Below are positions 7,923-17,719 of a stretch of DNA of 64,000 nt, one piece after another; position 1 is the first letter of the stretch, and each line of letters begins with the position of its first letter. Both the position numbers and the translations under genes were made by a program. Source of the stretch: JABAAW01 sp965216605 (GTDB taxonomy: Bacteria; Pseudomonadota; Alphaproteobacteria; JABAAW01); NCBI GenBank assembly GCA_965216605.1, contig CBDCGG010000002.1:62001-126000 (forward strand), written 5' to 3'. A model generated the notes under the pieces. The model was not told where the DNA came from. It worked only from the letters and a program-made list of their open reading frames with translations, and did not search any database.

Positions 7923-10900
7923 ATGAAAAAGCTTCTCGCCGCTAACCGCTCGGAAATAGCAATTCGAATCTTTCGCGCCGCCAGCGAACTCAGCCTGCGC
8001 ACAGTCGCGCTCTACTCGGAAGAAGACCGCACCGCCCTCCATCGCTTCAAAGCCGACGAAGCCTACCTAGTAGGAAAAGGTAAGAAACCCATCGATGCCT
8101 ACCTCTCGATCGATGAAACGATCGCCATCGCCCAACAAGCCGAAGTCGATGCCATCCACCCCGGTTACGGCTTGCTCTCGGAAAATCCCGACTTCGCCCA
8201 AGCCTGCGAAGAAGCCAGCATCACCTTCGTCGGTCCCTCCGCCGATACCATGCGCGCGCTCGGCGATAAAGTCTCCGCCCGCACAATAGCCGAACGCCTG
8301 CACATCCCCGTCCTGCCCGCTAGCCCTGAGATCGAACCCTCCGCCTCGCCCGAACAACTCCAACAGCAAGCCATCGATCTAGGCTATCCTGTGATGATCA
8401 AAGCCTCGTGGGGCGGCGGCGGCAGAGGCATGCGCACCGTCACTGCCCAGCGCGACTTGCTCTCCTCGCTAGACCAAGCCCGCCGCGAAGCCAAAGCCGC
8501 CTTCGGACGCGACGAACTCTACCTAGAACGCTTCGTCGCCCAAGCACGCCATTTGGAAGTACAGATTCTCGGCGACGGACAAGGAGGCGCAGTCCATCTT
8601 TTCGAAAGAGATTGCTCGATCCAACGCCGCAACCAAAAGATCGTCGAACGCGCCCCCGCCCCCTACCTGAACGAACAGCAACGCCGCGAAGTCATGGGCT
8701 ACGCGCTCAACCTCGCGCGCGAGACAAACTATCGCGGCGCAGGTACCGTCGAGTTCCTATTCGATACCGAACAAAAACAACTCTACTTCATCGAGGTCAA
8801 TCCCCGCATCCAAGTAGAGCATACAATCACAGAGGCGATCACAGGTATCGATATCGTCAAGGCGCAACTCGCGCTCGCCCGTGGAGCAAGCATCGCAGAA
8901 GCACTGCCGCCGCAAGACGCGATTCGCTGCAACGGACACGCCCTGCAATGCCGCATCACAACCGAAGATCCCCGCAACAACTTCGTGCCAGACTACGGTC
9001 GGATCACCGCCTACCGCTCGGCTACGGGCTTCGGCATCCGTCTCGATGGCGGCAGCGCCTACGCCGGCGCGGTGATCTCGCCCAACTACGATCCCCTGCT
9101 AGAAAAAATTACCGCCTGGGCACCCAACGCCGAAGAAGCAGGACAACGCATGGGACGCGCCTTGCGCGAGTTTCGCATTCGCGGACTAGCTACCAATCTG
9201 CCCTTCTTGGAAAATGTCGTGCGCCATCCGAAATTCTGCAACTTCGATTACACAACAAGGTTTATCGATGAAACACCCGAGCTGTTTCTGAAAATTCGTC
9301 GCAAGGACAGAGGTACAAAACTTCTCACCTACTTGGCAGATACAACGGTCAACGGCTACGCAGGTTTAAAGGGGCGGGCGCGTCCTGATATATTAATGCC
9401 CTCTCCCGCCAAACCCTCTGTACCCACAACCCCGCCTAAGGAAGGTTGCAAACAACGACTCGATACGCTGGGCGCATCAGCCTTCGCACAATGGATGCTG
9501 AAACAAGACGAGCCGCTCATCACCGATACAACGATGCGCGACGCACACCAGTCGCTGCTGGCAACGCGCATGCGCAGCTACGATCTGCTGGGTATCGCTG
9601 AAAGTTATGCTCATCACCTGCCGCAGCTGCTCTCGTTGGAATGCTGGGGAGGAGCTACCTTCGATGTCGCCATGCGCTTTCTCTACGAAGACCCCTGGCA
9701 ACGCCTCCGCGCGCTACGCGAGCGCGTGCCAAACATTCTGCTGCAAATGCTGCTGCGTGGTGCGAACGCGGTCGGCTACACGAACTATCCCGATAACGCA
9801 GTACGCTTTTTTATCCGCCAAGCGGCAAGAGAAGGCATCGATCTGTTTCGCGTCTTCGACTGCCTGAACTGGGTCGAGAACATGCGCCTCGCCATCGATG
9901 CCGCCGGCGAGACAGGAAAACTGGTCGAAGGAGCAATCTGCTACAGCGGCGATCTGTTCGATCGCTCGCGCCGTTACACGCTCGACTACTACATCGCCCT
10001 AGCACGCGAGCTGGAGCGCACAGGTGTCCACATCGTTGCGGTGAAGGACATGGCGGGGTTGTTGCGTCCTGAGAGCGCGCGGGTGTTGATCGGTGCGTTG
10101 AAGGACACGCTTTCTATACCTGTGCATCTTCACACGCACGACACTTCGGGGTTAGGCTCGGCGGTGGTGCTGGCAGCGGTCGAGGCGGGAGTCGATGCCT
10201 TCGATGCCGCAACCGATGCCTTGTCTGGCAGTACTTCGCAACCTTGCTTGGGATCTCTGTTGGCAGCACTGGGCGACGACAAGCAGGAGGGGCAAAGGCG
10301 TTCGAGCTCGCTCGACTTGGCGGCGGTCAGGCAGATCTCGCTCTATTGGGAGCAGGTGCGGGCGGGCTATCGCGCCTTCGAAAGCGAGCAGCGTTCGAGT
10401 GCCTCAGAGGTTTTCGAACACGAGATGCCAGGCGGACAGCTCTCGAACCTGAAAGAGCAAGCCTTCGCTTTAGGATTGGCGGACAAGTGGCTTGATATCG
10501 CCCAAGCTTACGCAGCGACAAATCGCTTACTAGGAGACATTGTAAAGGTGACGCCATCGTCGAAGGTTGTGGGCGATGTCGCCTTGATGGCGGTCGCGCG
10601 AGGATTCCGTATCGAAGAGGCTTTCGCCGAGGGGTCGGGGTTTGTCTTTCCCGATTCGCTGCACGACATGCTGCAGGGAGGCTTGGGGTGGCCACAGGGA
10701 GGATTCCCTGAAGCGGTCAGAAAGCGCGTCTTGCAGGAGGAGACGAGTGCTACAAAGTCATCTCTAAAGTCATCTATAAAATCATCTTTTGCGCTCAAGG
10801 TAGGCGAGCGTGCAAGCGCAAAACTCGCGGCTTACGACTTGGAGGAAAAGCGTAGCGAAGCAGAGCAAGCCTTAAACTCGATGTTTGGCTCGGTATTGGC

Positions 10901-11450
10901 GAGCAGGCGTTTGACGGACTGCCAGCTTGCAAGTTATCTCATGTATCCGCAGGTCTTTTTGGAGTTCATGCGTGCGAACGAGCAGTATGGCCCTGTCGAG
11001 TGTCTTCCTACCTCGACCTTCTTTTACGGGTTAGAAGCGGGCTCGATGCTTTCGGTAGAGATAGAGCGCGGCAAGACTTTAGAGATCAGCTGTCAGGCGT
11101 TAGGACGGGCGGACGAAAGCGGTCGGGTGAATGTCTTTTTCGAGTTGAACGGTCAAACGCGAGTGATCACGATCGAGGATCGCTCGCAGGCGAGCTTGGA
11201 ATCGCACAGGAGGGCGGAGCTGGGCAATGCGTTACATATCGGTTCTCCGATGCGCGGGGTTGTGGGAAAGGTGCTGGTGAAAGCGGGAGCAAAGGTTTCG
11301 GCAGGTGATGATTTGTTGACTTTGGAGGCGATGAAGATCGAGACGGTTGTGAAGGCGGAGGTAGATGCTATCATTGCAGAGATTGTCGTGAGCGAGAACG
11401 ACGCTGTTGACACGGGCGATCTGCTCGTTGTATTGGGTGAGAGCTCATGA
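7923..11450 (+). CDS. pyc: pyruvate carboxylase
   Basis: A 1,175-residue biotin enzyme that makes oxaloacetate from pyruvate, ATP and bicarbonate. It has an N-terminal biotin carboxylase domain (residues about 1-450; MIKASWGGGGRGM, EVNPRIQVEHT), a carboxyltransferase domain starting near 534 (DTTMRDAHQSLLATRMR) and a C-terminal biotinyl domain with EAMKIE near 1137 (Lys is the biotin site). Length is normal for the single-chain form. I chose the ATG at 7923 because MKKLLAANRSEIAIRI is the family N-terminus; an in-frame extension upstream runs through the repeat element and is unlikely to be native. A 12-bp tandem repeat near 10755-10790 encodes KSSLKSSIKSS in a linker. Confidence 0.95.
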   Translation: MKKLLAANRSEIAIRIFRAASELSLRTVALYSEEDRTALHRFKADEAYLVGKGKKPIDAYLSIDETIAIAQQAEVDAIHPGYGLLSENPDFAQACEEASITFVGPSADTMRALGDKVSARTIAERLHIPVLPASPEIEPSASPEQLQQQAIDLGYPVMIKASWGGGGRGMRTVTAQRDLLSSLDQARREAKAAFGRDELYLERFVAQARHLEVQILGDGQGGAVHLFERDCSIQRRNQKIVERAPAPYLNEQQRREVMGYALNLARETNYRGAGTVEFLFDTEQKQLYFIEVNPRIQVEHTITEAITGIDIVKAQLALARGASIAEALPPQDAIRCNGHALQCRITTEDPRNNFVPDYGRITAYRSATGFGIRLDGGSAYAGAVISPNYDPLLEKITAWAPNAEEAGQRMGRALREFRIRGLATNLPFLENVVRHPKFCNFDYTTRFIDETPELFLKIRRKDRGTKLLTYLADTTVNGYAGLKGRARPDILMPSPAKPSVPTTPPKEGCKQRLDTLGASAFAQWMLKQDEPLITDTTMRDAHQSLLATRMRSYDLLGIAESYAHHLPQLLSLECWGGATFDVAMRFLYEDPWQRLRALRERVPNILLQMLLRGANAVGYTNYPDNAVRFFIRQAAREGIDLFRVFDCLNWVENMRLAIDAAGETGKLVEGAICYSGDLFDRSRRYTLDYYIALARELERTGVHIVAVKDMAGLLRPESARVLIGALKDTLSIPVHLHTHDTSGLGSAVVLAAVEAGVDAFDAATDALSGSTSQPCLGSLLAALGDDKQEGQRRSSSLDLAAVRQISLYWEQVRAGYRAFESEQRSSASEVFEHEMPGGQLSNLKEQAFALGLADKWLDIAQAYAATNRLLGDIVKVTPSSKVVGDVALMAVARGFRIEEAFAEGSGFVFPDSLHDMLQGGLGWPQGGFPEAVRKRVLQEETSATKSSLKSSIKSSFALKVGERASAKLAAYDLEEKRSEAEQALNSMFGSVLASRRLTDCQLASYLMYPQVFLEFMRANEQYGPVECLPTSTFFYGLEAGSMLSVEIERGKTLEISCQALGRADESGRVNVFFELNGQTRVITIEDRSQASLESHRRAELGNALHIGSPMRGVVGKVLVKAGAKVSAGDDLLTLEAMKIETVVKAEVDAIIAEIVVSENDAVDTGDLLVVLGESS

Positions 11451-11463
11451 TTGGAGTAGTGCC

Positions 11464-14409
11464 ATGCAGATTGTAGGACAAACGCAAGAGTTAACCGACA
11501 AACTTTACGAAGTTTTGAAGTGGGTTAAGGCTTCAAGCCATGAGGATAATCCGAAAGGAGCGATTGCCGAATTTTTGCGTGCTTTTTCTTATGTGAGGGA
11601 GACGGATGTTGAGGTTGAGGGGGGATATACGGATAGGGAAGGTTCTTTCAGGGAGACGGATATTATTGCTCGCGGGGTTGCCTTTGAGGTTAAGAAGGAT
11701 GCGAAGGATTTAGGCACTGACAAGCCAAACGATGCAGGCACGCAGATTAAGAGAAGATTGGATATTTTCAGAGCAGAGAGTGTTGGTTGGGCTACGAACG
11801 GCGAGCGGTGGATTCGTTATGTGTGGCAGGGAGAAACTAAAGAAACTAAAATTTTTAATATAAAAGCGCATCCAGATAATCTTATTACGAATGACATCAG
11901 GAATTTAATCAATACATTGGAAAGTGATCTGAAGCCTCGTCCTGCGCCTACAGGAAAGGCTATTATAGATATTTTCACACCTGTGCAGCGTCAGGTGGCA
12001 GAGTTTTCCAATAAAGCACAAAAATATAAATCTTATCAAGTTAAATTTGATTTATGGCAAGAACAGCTTAATGGTGCGCATATGAAAAAACACGAAGGGG
12101 AGGAAGGGCGTACGCTTTTTGTTAATCATACTTTGCTGACAGCGGCAGCTCGTCTTATTGCTGCCGAGCTGGCGCAAGATGCACCGACAGATATCCTTGC
12201 GCGTATCACGATAGGAGGAGGTTTTTCCACTTGGCTCGATTGGGAAGGAGAAGAGCAGGATTTACGAGAGGAGGGAAAAAAGATTTGTTCTGCTATCTAT
12301 CAAGCAGTGATTCATTATGATTGGGGTAAGGCAAATGAAGATATTTTGAAACATCTCTATCATGAGTTTATTCCTAAGAAAGAACGGCATGATTTTGGCG
12401 AATACTACACACCCGATTGGTTGGCTGAGATGGTGACGGAAAAGGTTTTGGACGAAGATTATTGCAAACAAGCCTTGAAAGCAGCTTTTGCCAACGAAGA
12501 CTTGGCAGGACTGGGAGTGTTAGATCCTGCTTGTGGTTCCGGTACGTTTTTATTTTCGGCTGCCAAACGTTTTTTGTTTTTTGCTAAAAATCTAAAAAAA
12601 AATGACTTGGAAATCAGCAACGCTATTGCCAAGCTTATTTACGGCTTTGATATTCATCCTGTAGCCGTTGAACTTGCTCGCGCTACATTATTGGGTATAT
12701 TGCCTGCAAGACCTACTCATCCGTTGCAAATTTATTTGGGCGACGCATTGCAAATGAATATTAAGCAAGGAACGCATTTATATGATAAAGAAGGGTTATG
12801 GTTAGAAATTCCAAAAACACACGATGTAGTTATTTTTCCCAAAGAAACATTAGAACGAGAAGGATTTGATTTAATAGTTAATTTTATTGCTGGCTCTAAA
12901 GCACAGGAAAATCAAATTGATTTAATACTAAAAGGACAAAAAATTTTAGAAGAAGAGGCAATTTATTTGCGAAAAATTGCGCAAACTTTGCAAAAATTAA
13001 GAAACGAAGGTAGAAACGGAATATGGGAATGGTTTATTAATAATCTTGCTCAGCCGTACCGTCTTTCAGAAAAAAAAATAGGTCGTTTAATAGGAAATCC
13101 TCCTTGGATTACTCATAAACATTGGAAAGATGATCGTCAAGAAAAGCTAAAAAGCCTTTCTCAAGAAGTCAATGTTTGGCATGGTGGAAAATACGCACCG
13201 CAAAACGACCTTGCTGCTCTTTTCACAGTACGTGTCATTCAATTGTATTTAGTAGGATACGAGCGCAAAAAAATAGGCTGTTTTGGTTTTGTTCTACCTG
13301 GGTCAGCTTTGAAATCCGAGGCGTGGAAAAACTTTCGTGATGTGACATGGGGAGGAGCAGATTTAAGCCAAACTTCTCCATGGAAAATCGAAACAAATCC
13401 TCGTCCTTTTCCCCAAAGCACAGCTTGTGTTATATTCGGACGAAGCGGAGAATCTTCTGCGTTAGCCAATCCTATTCGTATGCACGGGAATTGGAATAAC
13501 CCTAGTTTTTCCGAAATTAAAATTTATAGAAACGAGCCTAGTGAATTTTGGTTGGATCATCAGAAAAAAAATGTTATACGTCAAGGAGCTTCATTGACTC
13601 CGATAAGTCTTGTGCGTGTTAATAAAAACCATATAAAAAAATCTCAAAGGGGGATAGTGTATATAAAAACTTATAAAAGCGTACACGAGCCTTGGAAATC
13701 AATGGGACAACAAGAAGGGGAATTAGAGGAAAACACCTTGCTTGTTGCCTTGTGGGGAGATGGATTGTTGCCTTTCAGAATAATAGATATTGACCGCCTT
13801 ATTGCACCTCCGAGCATTTATTCAAAAATAAATCCACATAAAAAAACTTTTCACCTGCCAATGTATTGGGGGAAAGTTAGCAGTATTTGGAAAAACAATA
13901 GAAAGCCAAACTCTCCTGAAACATTGGAAGAAAGAATTGATTTTGTAGGAAATTTGTCAAGTCAAATTGATTCATCAAGATATAAAGTGATCTATAATAA
14001 GAGTGGATCTCATATGGTTGCTGCAGTAGTTAATGGTGATAATATAGTTATCTCTCATCAATTGTATCGTGTTGAAACAAAAAATCTTGACGAAGCCTAT
14101 TATCTGACTACCATTCTTAATAGCGATATATTGAAAAACGCCTTTCTGGATTGTTGCCACACGGATAGAGACTTTACAACCTTTCATTTTCAAAAAATTC
14201 CTATCAAACGCTTTGATAGCAACAACGAATATCACAATACCCTCGCCGCCCTTGGCAAAAAAGCCGAGCAAGAAGCCGCCGACGAATCCATCTCTGAACA
14301 ACAAACAACAAAATCACGCGAGCAAATCCGCAACGCACTCCGCGCTTCAAAAACGATGTTAAAAATCGATGCAGCCGTCAAAGCCATCCTCCCCGATTAT
14401 TGCGACTGA
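11464..14409 (+). CDS. single-chain type II (IIG-like) restriction enzyme / N6-adenine methylase
   Basis: A 981-residue protein. The N-terminus has a PD-(D/E)xK-like nuclease motif (RETDIIARGVAFEVKKDAK). A helical connector leads to the methylase core: DFGEYYTPDWLAEM (about 310), the SAM-binding motif LDPACGSGTFLF (about 354) and the catalytic NPPW motif (about 544). The C-terminal half, rich in Lys, Asn and Ile, is the likely target-recognition part. Cleavage and methylation would reside in one chain, as in type IIG enzymes. The ATG at 11464 has GGAG 7 nt upstream. The gene is far more AT-rich than pyc before it and SDR after it, a sign of horizontal acquisition. No separate specificity subunit is nearby. 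Confidence 0.8.
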   Translation: MQIVGQTQELTDKLYEVLKWVKASSHEDNPKGAIAEFLRAFSYVRETDVEVEGGYTDREGSFRETDIIARGVAFEVKKDAKDLGTDKPNDAGTQIKRRLDIFRAESVGWATNGERWIRYVWQGETKETKIFNIKAHPDNLITNDIRNLINTLESDLKPRPAPTGKAIIDIFTPVQRQVAEFSNKAQKYKSYQVKFDLWQEQLNGAHMKKHEGEEGRTLFVNHTLLTAAARLIAAELAQDAPTDILARITIGGGFSTWLDWEGEEQDLREEGKKICSAIYQAVIHYDWGKANEDILKHLYHEFIPKKERHDFGEYYTPDWLAEMVTEKVLDEDYCKQALKAAFANEDLAGLGVLDPACGSGTFLFSAAKRFLFFAKNLKKNDLEISNAIAKLIYGFDIHPVAVELARATLLGILPARPTHPLQIYLGDALQMNIKQGTHLYDKEGLWLEIPKTHDVVIFPKETLEREGFDLIVNFIAGSKAQENQIDLILKGQKILEEEAIYLRKIAQTLQKLRNEGRNGIWEWFINNLAQPYRLSEKKIGRLIGNPPWITHKHWKDDRQEKLKSLSQEVNVWHGGKYAPQNDLAALFTVRVIQLYLVGYERKKIGCFGFVLPGSALKSEAWKNFRDVTWGGADLSQTSPWKIETNPRPFPQSTACVIFGRSGESSALANPIRMHGNWNNPSFSEIKIYRNEPSEFWLDHQKKNVIRQGASLTPISLVRVNKNHIKKSQRGIVYIKTYKSVHEPWKSMGQQEGELEENTLLVALWGDGLLPFRIIDIDRLIAPPSIYSKINPHKKTFHLPMYWGKVSSIWKNNRKPNSPETLEERIDFVGNLSSQIDSSRYKVIYNKSGSHMVAAVVNGDNIVISHQLYRVETKNLDEAYYLTTILNSDILKNAFLDCCHTDRDFTTFHFQKIPIKRFDSNNEYHNTLAALGKKAEQEAADESISEQQTTKSREQIRNALRASKTMLKIDAAVKAILPDYCD

Positions 14410-14443
14410 AAACTTATCTCTCCCCTACGCCCTCGCGCGCTAA

Positions 14444-14467
14444 TATGAGGTCTTGCAAAACCTCATA
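14444..14467. terminator. 8-bp hairpin between converging genes
   Basis: TATGAGGT (14444-14451) pairs perfectly with ACCTCATA (14460-14467) across an 8-nt loop, in the spacer between two convergent genes. There is no clear U tract on either strand beyond an A run on the plus side, so intrinsic termination is only a guess. Confidence 0.35.
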
Positions 14468-14496
14468 AAAAAGGCCTCATAAAATTTTCAACGATC

Positions 14497-15276
14497 CTAT
14501 ACCGCTGTCCACCCCCCGTCTACCGCAATCGATTCTCCCGTCACTAACGCAGAAGCCGCGCTCGCCAAAAACACGACCGCCCCCATAATATCCTCTACCT
14601 CCCCCAAACGACCCAAAGGAATGCGCGCCAAAACCGACGCTCGTTTCTCCTCACTCCCTAACATCGAGCGCGTCAAAACCGTTTCCACAAAAGTCGGCGC
14701 AATCGTATTAACCCGAATCCCATACCTTGCCAAATCTAACGCCATCGCCTTCGTCAACCCCTCAACCCCATGCTTGGCAGCGCAATAAGCCGTGCGATCC
14801 TCTCCGCCAACACGCCCCATCTGCGACGAAATATGAATGATCGAACCCCCTCCCCGCTCGCGCATTCCCCGCGCAACCCCCTGCGACAGAAAAAACACAG
14901 CGCGCAAATTCAAATCCATAATCCCGTCATAAACCTCCTCCTCTACCTCCAAAAACGGCTGCGGAGTATTCGTCCCCGCGTTGTTCACCAACACATCAAA
15001 CGAAGACTTTGAGCCCAAAAAACTATCAACACGCTTGCGCTCCAACACATCCAAAACCTCTACCTCTACCTTCCAACCCCGCTGGGCAAACGCACGCGCA
15101 ACCCGCTCTAAATCTTCCCCGTTGCGCGCAACGCAACATACCTCCGCACCCGCCTGCGCTAACGCCGTCGCCGCAGCTAACCCCAAGCCTCGCGATGCAC
15201 CCGTCACTAACGCACGCTTGCCGCGCATCGAAAACGACGGCATTTCAGGCAGAACGGGAAGAGAAGAGCTACTCAT
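14497..15276 (-). CDS. SDR-family oxidoreductase
   Basis: A 259-residue classical short-chain dehydrogenase. It has the cofactor motif TGASRGLG (about 21-28), NNAG (about 98-101), the catalytic Ser in HISSQMG, YCAAK (Tyr and Lys of the active site), and the C-terminal VTGESIAVDGGW typical of SDRs with Rossmann fold closure. Closest in feel to gluconate 5-dehydrogenase/3-oxoacyl reductase-like SDRs; the substrate cannot be read. Its ATG overlaps the stop of the phosphatase gene by 4 nt, so it is the third gene of a pgk-led operon. Confidence 0.85.
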   Translation of the reverse strand: MSSSSLPVLPEMPSFSMRGKRALVTGASRGLGLAAATALAQAGAEVCCVARNGEDLERVARAFAQRGWKVEVEVLDVLERKRVDSFLGSKSSFDVLVNNAGTNTPQPFLEVEEEVYDGIMDLNLRAVFFLSQGVARGMRERGGGSIIHISSQMGRVGGEDRTAYCAAKHGVEGLTKAMALDLARYGIRVNTIAPTFVETVLTRSMLGSEEKRASVLARIPLGRLGEVEDIMGAVVFLASAASALVTGESIAVDGGWTAV

Positions 15277-16109
15277 TGCAAGGAAGATTCTATACTCGCA
15301 AGAACTTCACGATGCAAGCGCGCATTCGCCGAGGCGACCACCTCGCCCTTCGAATGCCGCGTCAGAGGTTTGCCCTGCCAGTCGCTGACAACCCCACCCG
15401 CCTGCTCGATCAACAAGAGCAACGGCATGAAGTCGTAGGCTTGCAACCCTGCCTCGACAACCACATCGACTCCACCTGCCGCCAAGCGCACATACATGTA
15501 GCAATCGTGTGCGTAGCGACAAGTGTGCACGCGCGTTGCCAAGGTTCGCACCGCGTCGTAGAGCAGAGTTTTTTCTGCCTCGCCTATGAACAAGCGCGCC
15601 TCGTCTAGGCGCTGGCATGCGGAGGTTTCCATCTGCTGCTGTTTTTCAGCGAGCGCGTCTTCTTCCCAACATCCTCCTGAGGAGGTAGCGAAAAAACGCC
15701 TACAACCCAACGCGGGCATGCTCACCGCTCCGATTCGAGGACTTCCAGCCGCATCGAGGCGTGCGAGCAAAATTCCGAACAGAGGCCATCCTACGAGGAA
15801 GCCTCGTGTGCCATCGATCGGATCGACGATCCACAAGCCTCTGTCAGCAGAGGACAAACTCTCGCCTGTCTCTTCGCCCAAGAACGAAGCCTCAGGATAG
15901 AAGGAGCGCACGACGCGCAAGATCGCCTGCTCCGTCTCTCGATCGGCGAGCGTTGCCGGCGAGCAGTCCTCTTTGGCATGCACCACTAGATCTCCTTTTC
16001 GCTCTTGGTTGCGAAAGTGTCGCAAGGCGCATGCCTCCCCCTCAGCAAATGCCGAGCGCATGCAGGCAAGCCACCCCTTCTCTTCGTCTTTTGACTGCGC
16101 GGAGTTCAC
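15273..16109 (-). CDS. inositol monophosphatase-family phosphatase (HisN-like)
   Basis: About 278 residues. The metal-binding motifs of the IMPase fold are present: GEETG (Glu), DPIDGTRGF (Asp-Pro-Ile-Asp-Gly-Thr) and a late AYDFMPLLLLIEQAGG. The last replaces the usual WDxAAG with a form closer to histidinol-phosphate phosphatases (HisN). Substrate is therefore a sugar or histidinol phosphate by inference. The start is taken as the GTG at 16109, whose GTGA overlaps the pgk stop; an ATG at 16061 is the alternative and would shorten the protein by 16 residues. The stop overlaps the following SDR gene by 4 nt. Confidence 0.8.
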   Translation of the reverse strand: MNSAQSKDEEKGWLACMRSAFAEGEACALRHFRNQERKGDLVVHAKEDCSPATLADRETEQAILRVVRSFYPEASFLGEETGESLSSADRGLWIVDPIDGTRGFLVGWPLFGILLARLDAAGSPRIGAVSMPALGCRRFFATSSGGCWEEDALAEKQQQMETSACQRLDEARLFIGEAEKTLLYDAVRTLATRVHTCRYAHDCYMYVRLAAGGVDVVVEAGLQAYDFMPLLLLIEQAGGVVSDWQGKPLTRHSKGEVVASANARLHREVLASIESSLQ

Positions 16110-17491
16110 GACAGAGCTCGAAGTTTGTTTTTCCGCAAGGCTTGTAGCGCGGGCAGGTCTCCGAAGCTCAGGAGTTCGAGAAACGCACCGCCTCCCAACG
16201 AGAGATGCGTGAACTTGCTCGCCACGCCTGCGCGCTCCAAGGCGGCGATGGTGTCGCCGCCGCCTGCGATCGTGCGCAACAGCCCGCGTTCGGTCTTTGC
16301 TGCCAAGAAGCGCAACAGACGCAACGTCGCTACATCGCAAGGAGGACGCTCGACGATACCGACAGGTCCATTGACAACGACGCGCGTGCCACGCGCTGCC
16401 TTGTCGAGCAATCTCTCGATGGCACGACAGCTCTCGCTGCCGATATCGCCGATCGATGCCGTCCCACCTTCAAGGTTCTCCTCAAGGCTGCTGTCGAGCA
16501 GCACTTCGATGCGCGGAGAAATACTTCCTGCCTTGTCTCCCGTTTTGTCTGCATCAGGAGTGCGAGCGCCATCGACGGGTAGCAAGAGCAGGCAGGATTC
16601 TTCGCGCTCTTGAAACTGTTTTTCGAGCAGGCGCGCTGTGTGCAATTCTTTTTCTGCGAAGGCGGTAGAGGGCAGGATTCCGCGCGCGGCGAGAAAGCAG
16701 TTTGCCATCGCACCACCGAGGCAGACCGCCGAGCAACGATGCATGAGCGATTGCAGGAGGTCGATCTTCGTCGAAACTTTTCCGCCTCCCAAAAGAGCGA
16801 TACTGGGAGCGATGCTTTTTTGTGACGCTGTATATGATTCTTGGTGTGCGAGGAGGGGCATAAGGGTTTCGAGTTCCAATGTCAACGAGGGACCCGCGTA
16901 GGAGGGCAGCAGGTTTGTGATGGCGTTGGTGGAGGCGTGCGCGCGGTGGCAGACGGAGAAGGCATCGTTGACGTAGATCTCGGCGTGCGCGCTGAGGGAG
17001 GCGGCGAAGGCGGAATCGTTTTGTTCTTCGCCTGGGTGGAAGCGTAGGTTTTCGAACAATCCTATCGGGTTTGTATTATTTGAGTTTGTATCATTTGAGT
17101 TTGTGCCATCGTTATGGGTGTTCAGGGAGGCGAGGATTTCGGGAGTGAGGGCTTGTGGGTTTTGGCAGTCTCCGAGAAAGATGACTTTGCGTTTCCATCG
17201 TTGTTCTAGAAAGGGGATGAGGGGGCGAAGGGAGAGTTTTGCCGTGTCTGAGTTTTTCTCTTGGTTTTGTTTTTGCGGTCTTCCGAAGTGTGAGCAGAGC
17301 AGGAGGGTGTGGTTTTTTGTTTGCTCTAATAGAGGCAGGATGGCGTCGATTCGTGCGAAGCTTGCGGGGGAGCCGTCTGGGTTGAGGGGGACGTTGAGGT
17401 CTATCCGAGCGAGGATGCGGCTTTGTGGAGAGAGGGTTGCTTGCTGCAAAAAAGGCAGGTCTTGGAGGGAGAGGGAAAGACGAGACAGCAT
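16106..17491 (-). CDS. pgk: phosphoglycerate kinase
   Basis: A 461-residue glycolytic kinase transferring phosphate between 1,3-bisphosphoglycerate and ADP. Signatures: RIDLNVPL (about 29-36), SHFGRP, FENLRFHPGEE, YVNDAFSVCHRAHAS, GGGKVSTKIDLL, and the C-terminal nucleotide-site stretch TIAGGGDTIAALE. It is about 60 residues longer than a typical enzyme, with insertions such as a Thr/Asn-rich segment NDGTNSNDTNSNNTN encoded by a tandem repeat at about 17060-17115 and an acidic loop near residue 285. First gene of an overlapping pgk-phosphatase-SDR operon. Confidence 0.94.
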   Translation of the reverse strand: MLSRLSLSLQDLPFLQQATLSPQSRILARIDLNVPLNPDGSPASFARIDAILPLLEQTKNHTLLLCSHFGRPQKQNQEKNSDTAKLSLRPLIPFLEQRWKRKVIFLGDCQNPQALTPEILASLNTHNDGTNSNDTNSNNTNPIGLFENLRFHPGEEQNDSAFAASLSAHAEIYVNDAFSVCHRAHASTNAITNLLPSYAGPSLTLELETLMPLLAHQESYTASQKSIAPSIALLGGGKVSTKIDLLQSLMHRCSAVCLGGAMANCFLAARGILPSTAFAEKELHTARLLEKQFQEREESCLLLLPVDGARTPDADKTGDKAGSISPRIEVLLDSSLEENLEGGTASIGDIGSESCRAIERLLDKAARGTRVVVNGPVGIVERPPCDVATLRLLRFLAAKTERGLLRTIAGGGDTIAALERAGVASKFTHLSLGGGAFLELLSFGDLPALQALRKNKLRALS

Positions 17492-17630
17492 GGTGTTTGC
17501 ATGCTAGCCTGTTGCGATGGATTTGTGAACGGGGGAGGCTCTTGACAGGGAGGGCGAGGGGGTGCTTTTATGGGAGGCGGCTTGCGAGGGAGGCGTTTTG
17601 CAGGGGAGTCGTTTTTGCAGGGGGATGTAC

Positions 17631-17715
17631 GGAGGGTTGGCAGAGTGGTAATGCAGCGGATTGCTAATCCGTCTACCTCTACAGGGTAGCGGGGGTTCGA
17701 ATCCCCCACCCTCCG
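17631..17715 (+). tRNA. tRNA-Ser (anticodon GCT)
   Basis: An 85-nt class II tRNA. The 7-bp acceptor stem GGAGGGT pairs with ACCCTCC (17708-17714), with discriminator G. The anticodon loop TTGCTAA lies between CGGAT and ATCCG, there is a long variable arm, and the T arm contains GGTTCGAATCC. CCA is not encoded. Reads AGC/AGU serine codons. Confidence 0.95.
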
Positions 17716-17719
17716 TTTG

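Noticed and set aside
8408..9271. A 287-codon plus-strand frame inside pyc
   Set aside because: Arg/Pro/Thr-rich shadow of the biotin carboxylase domain in another frame with no conserved motif.
15009..15608. 199-codon plus-strand frame across the SDR/phosphatase junction
   Set aside because: Antisense to two overlapping genes with full catalytic motifs; composition is Pro/His/Thr noise.
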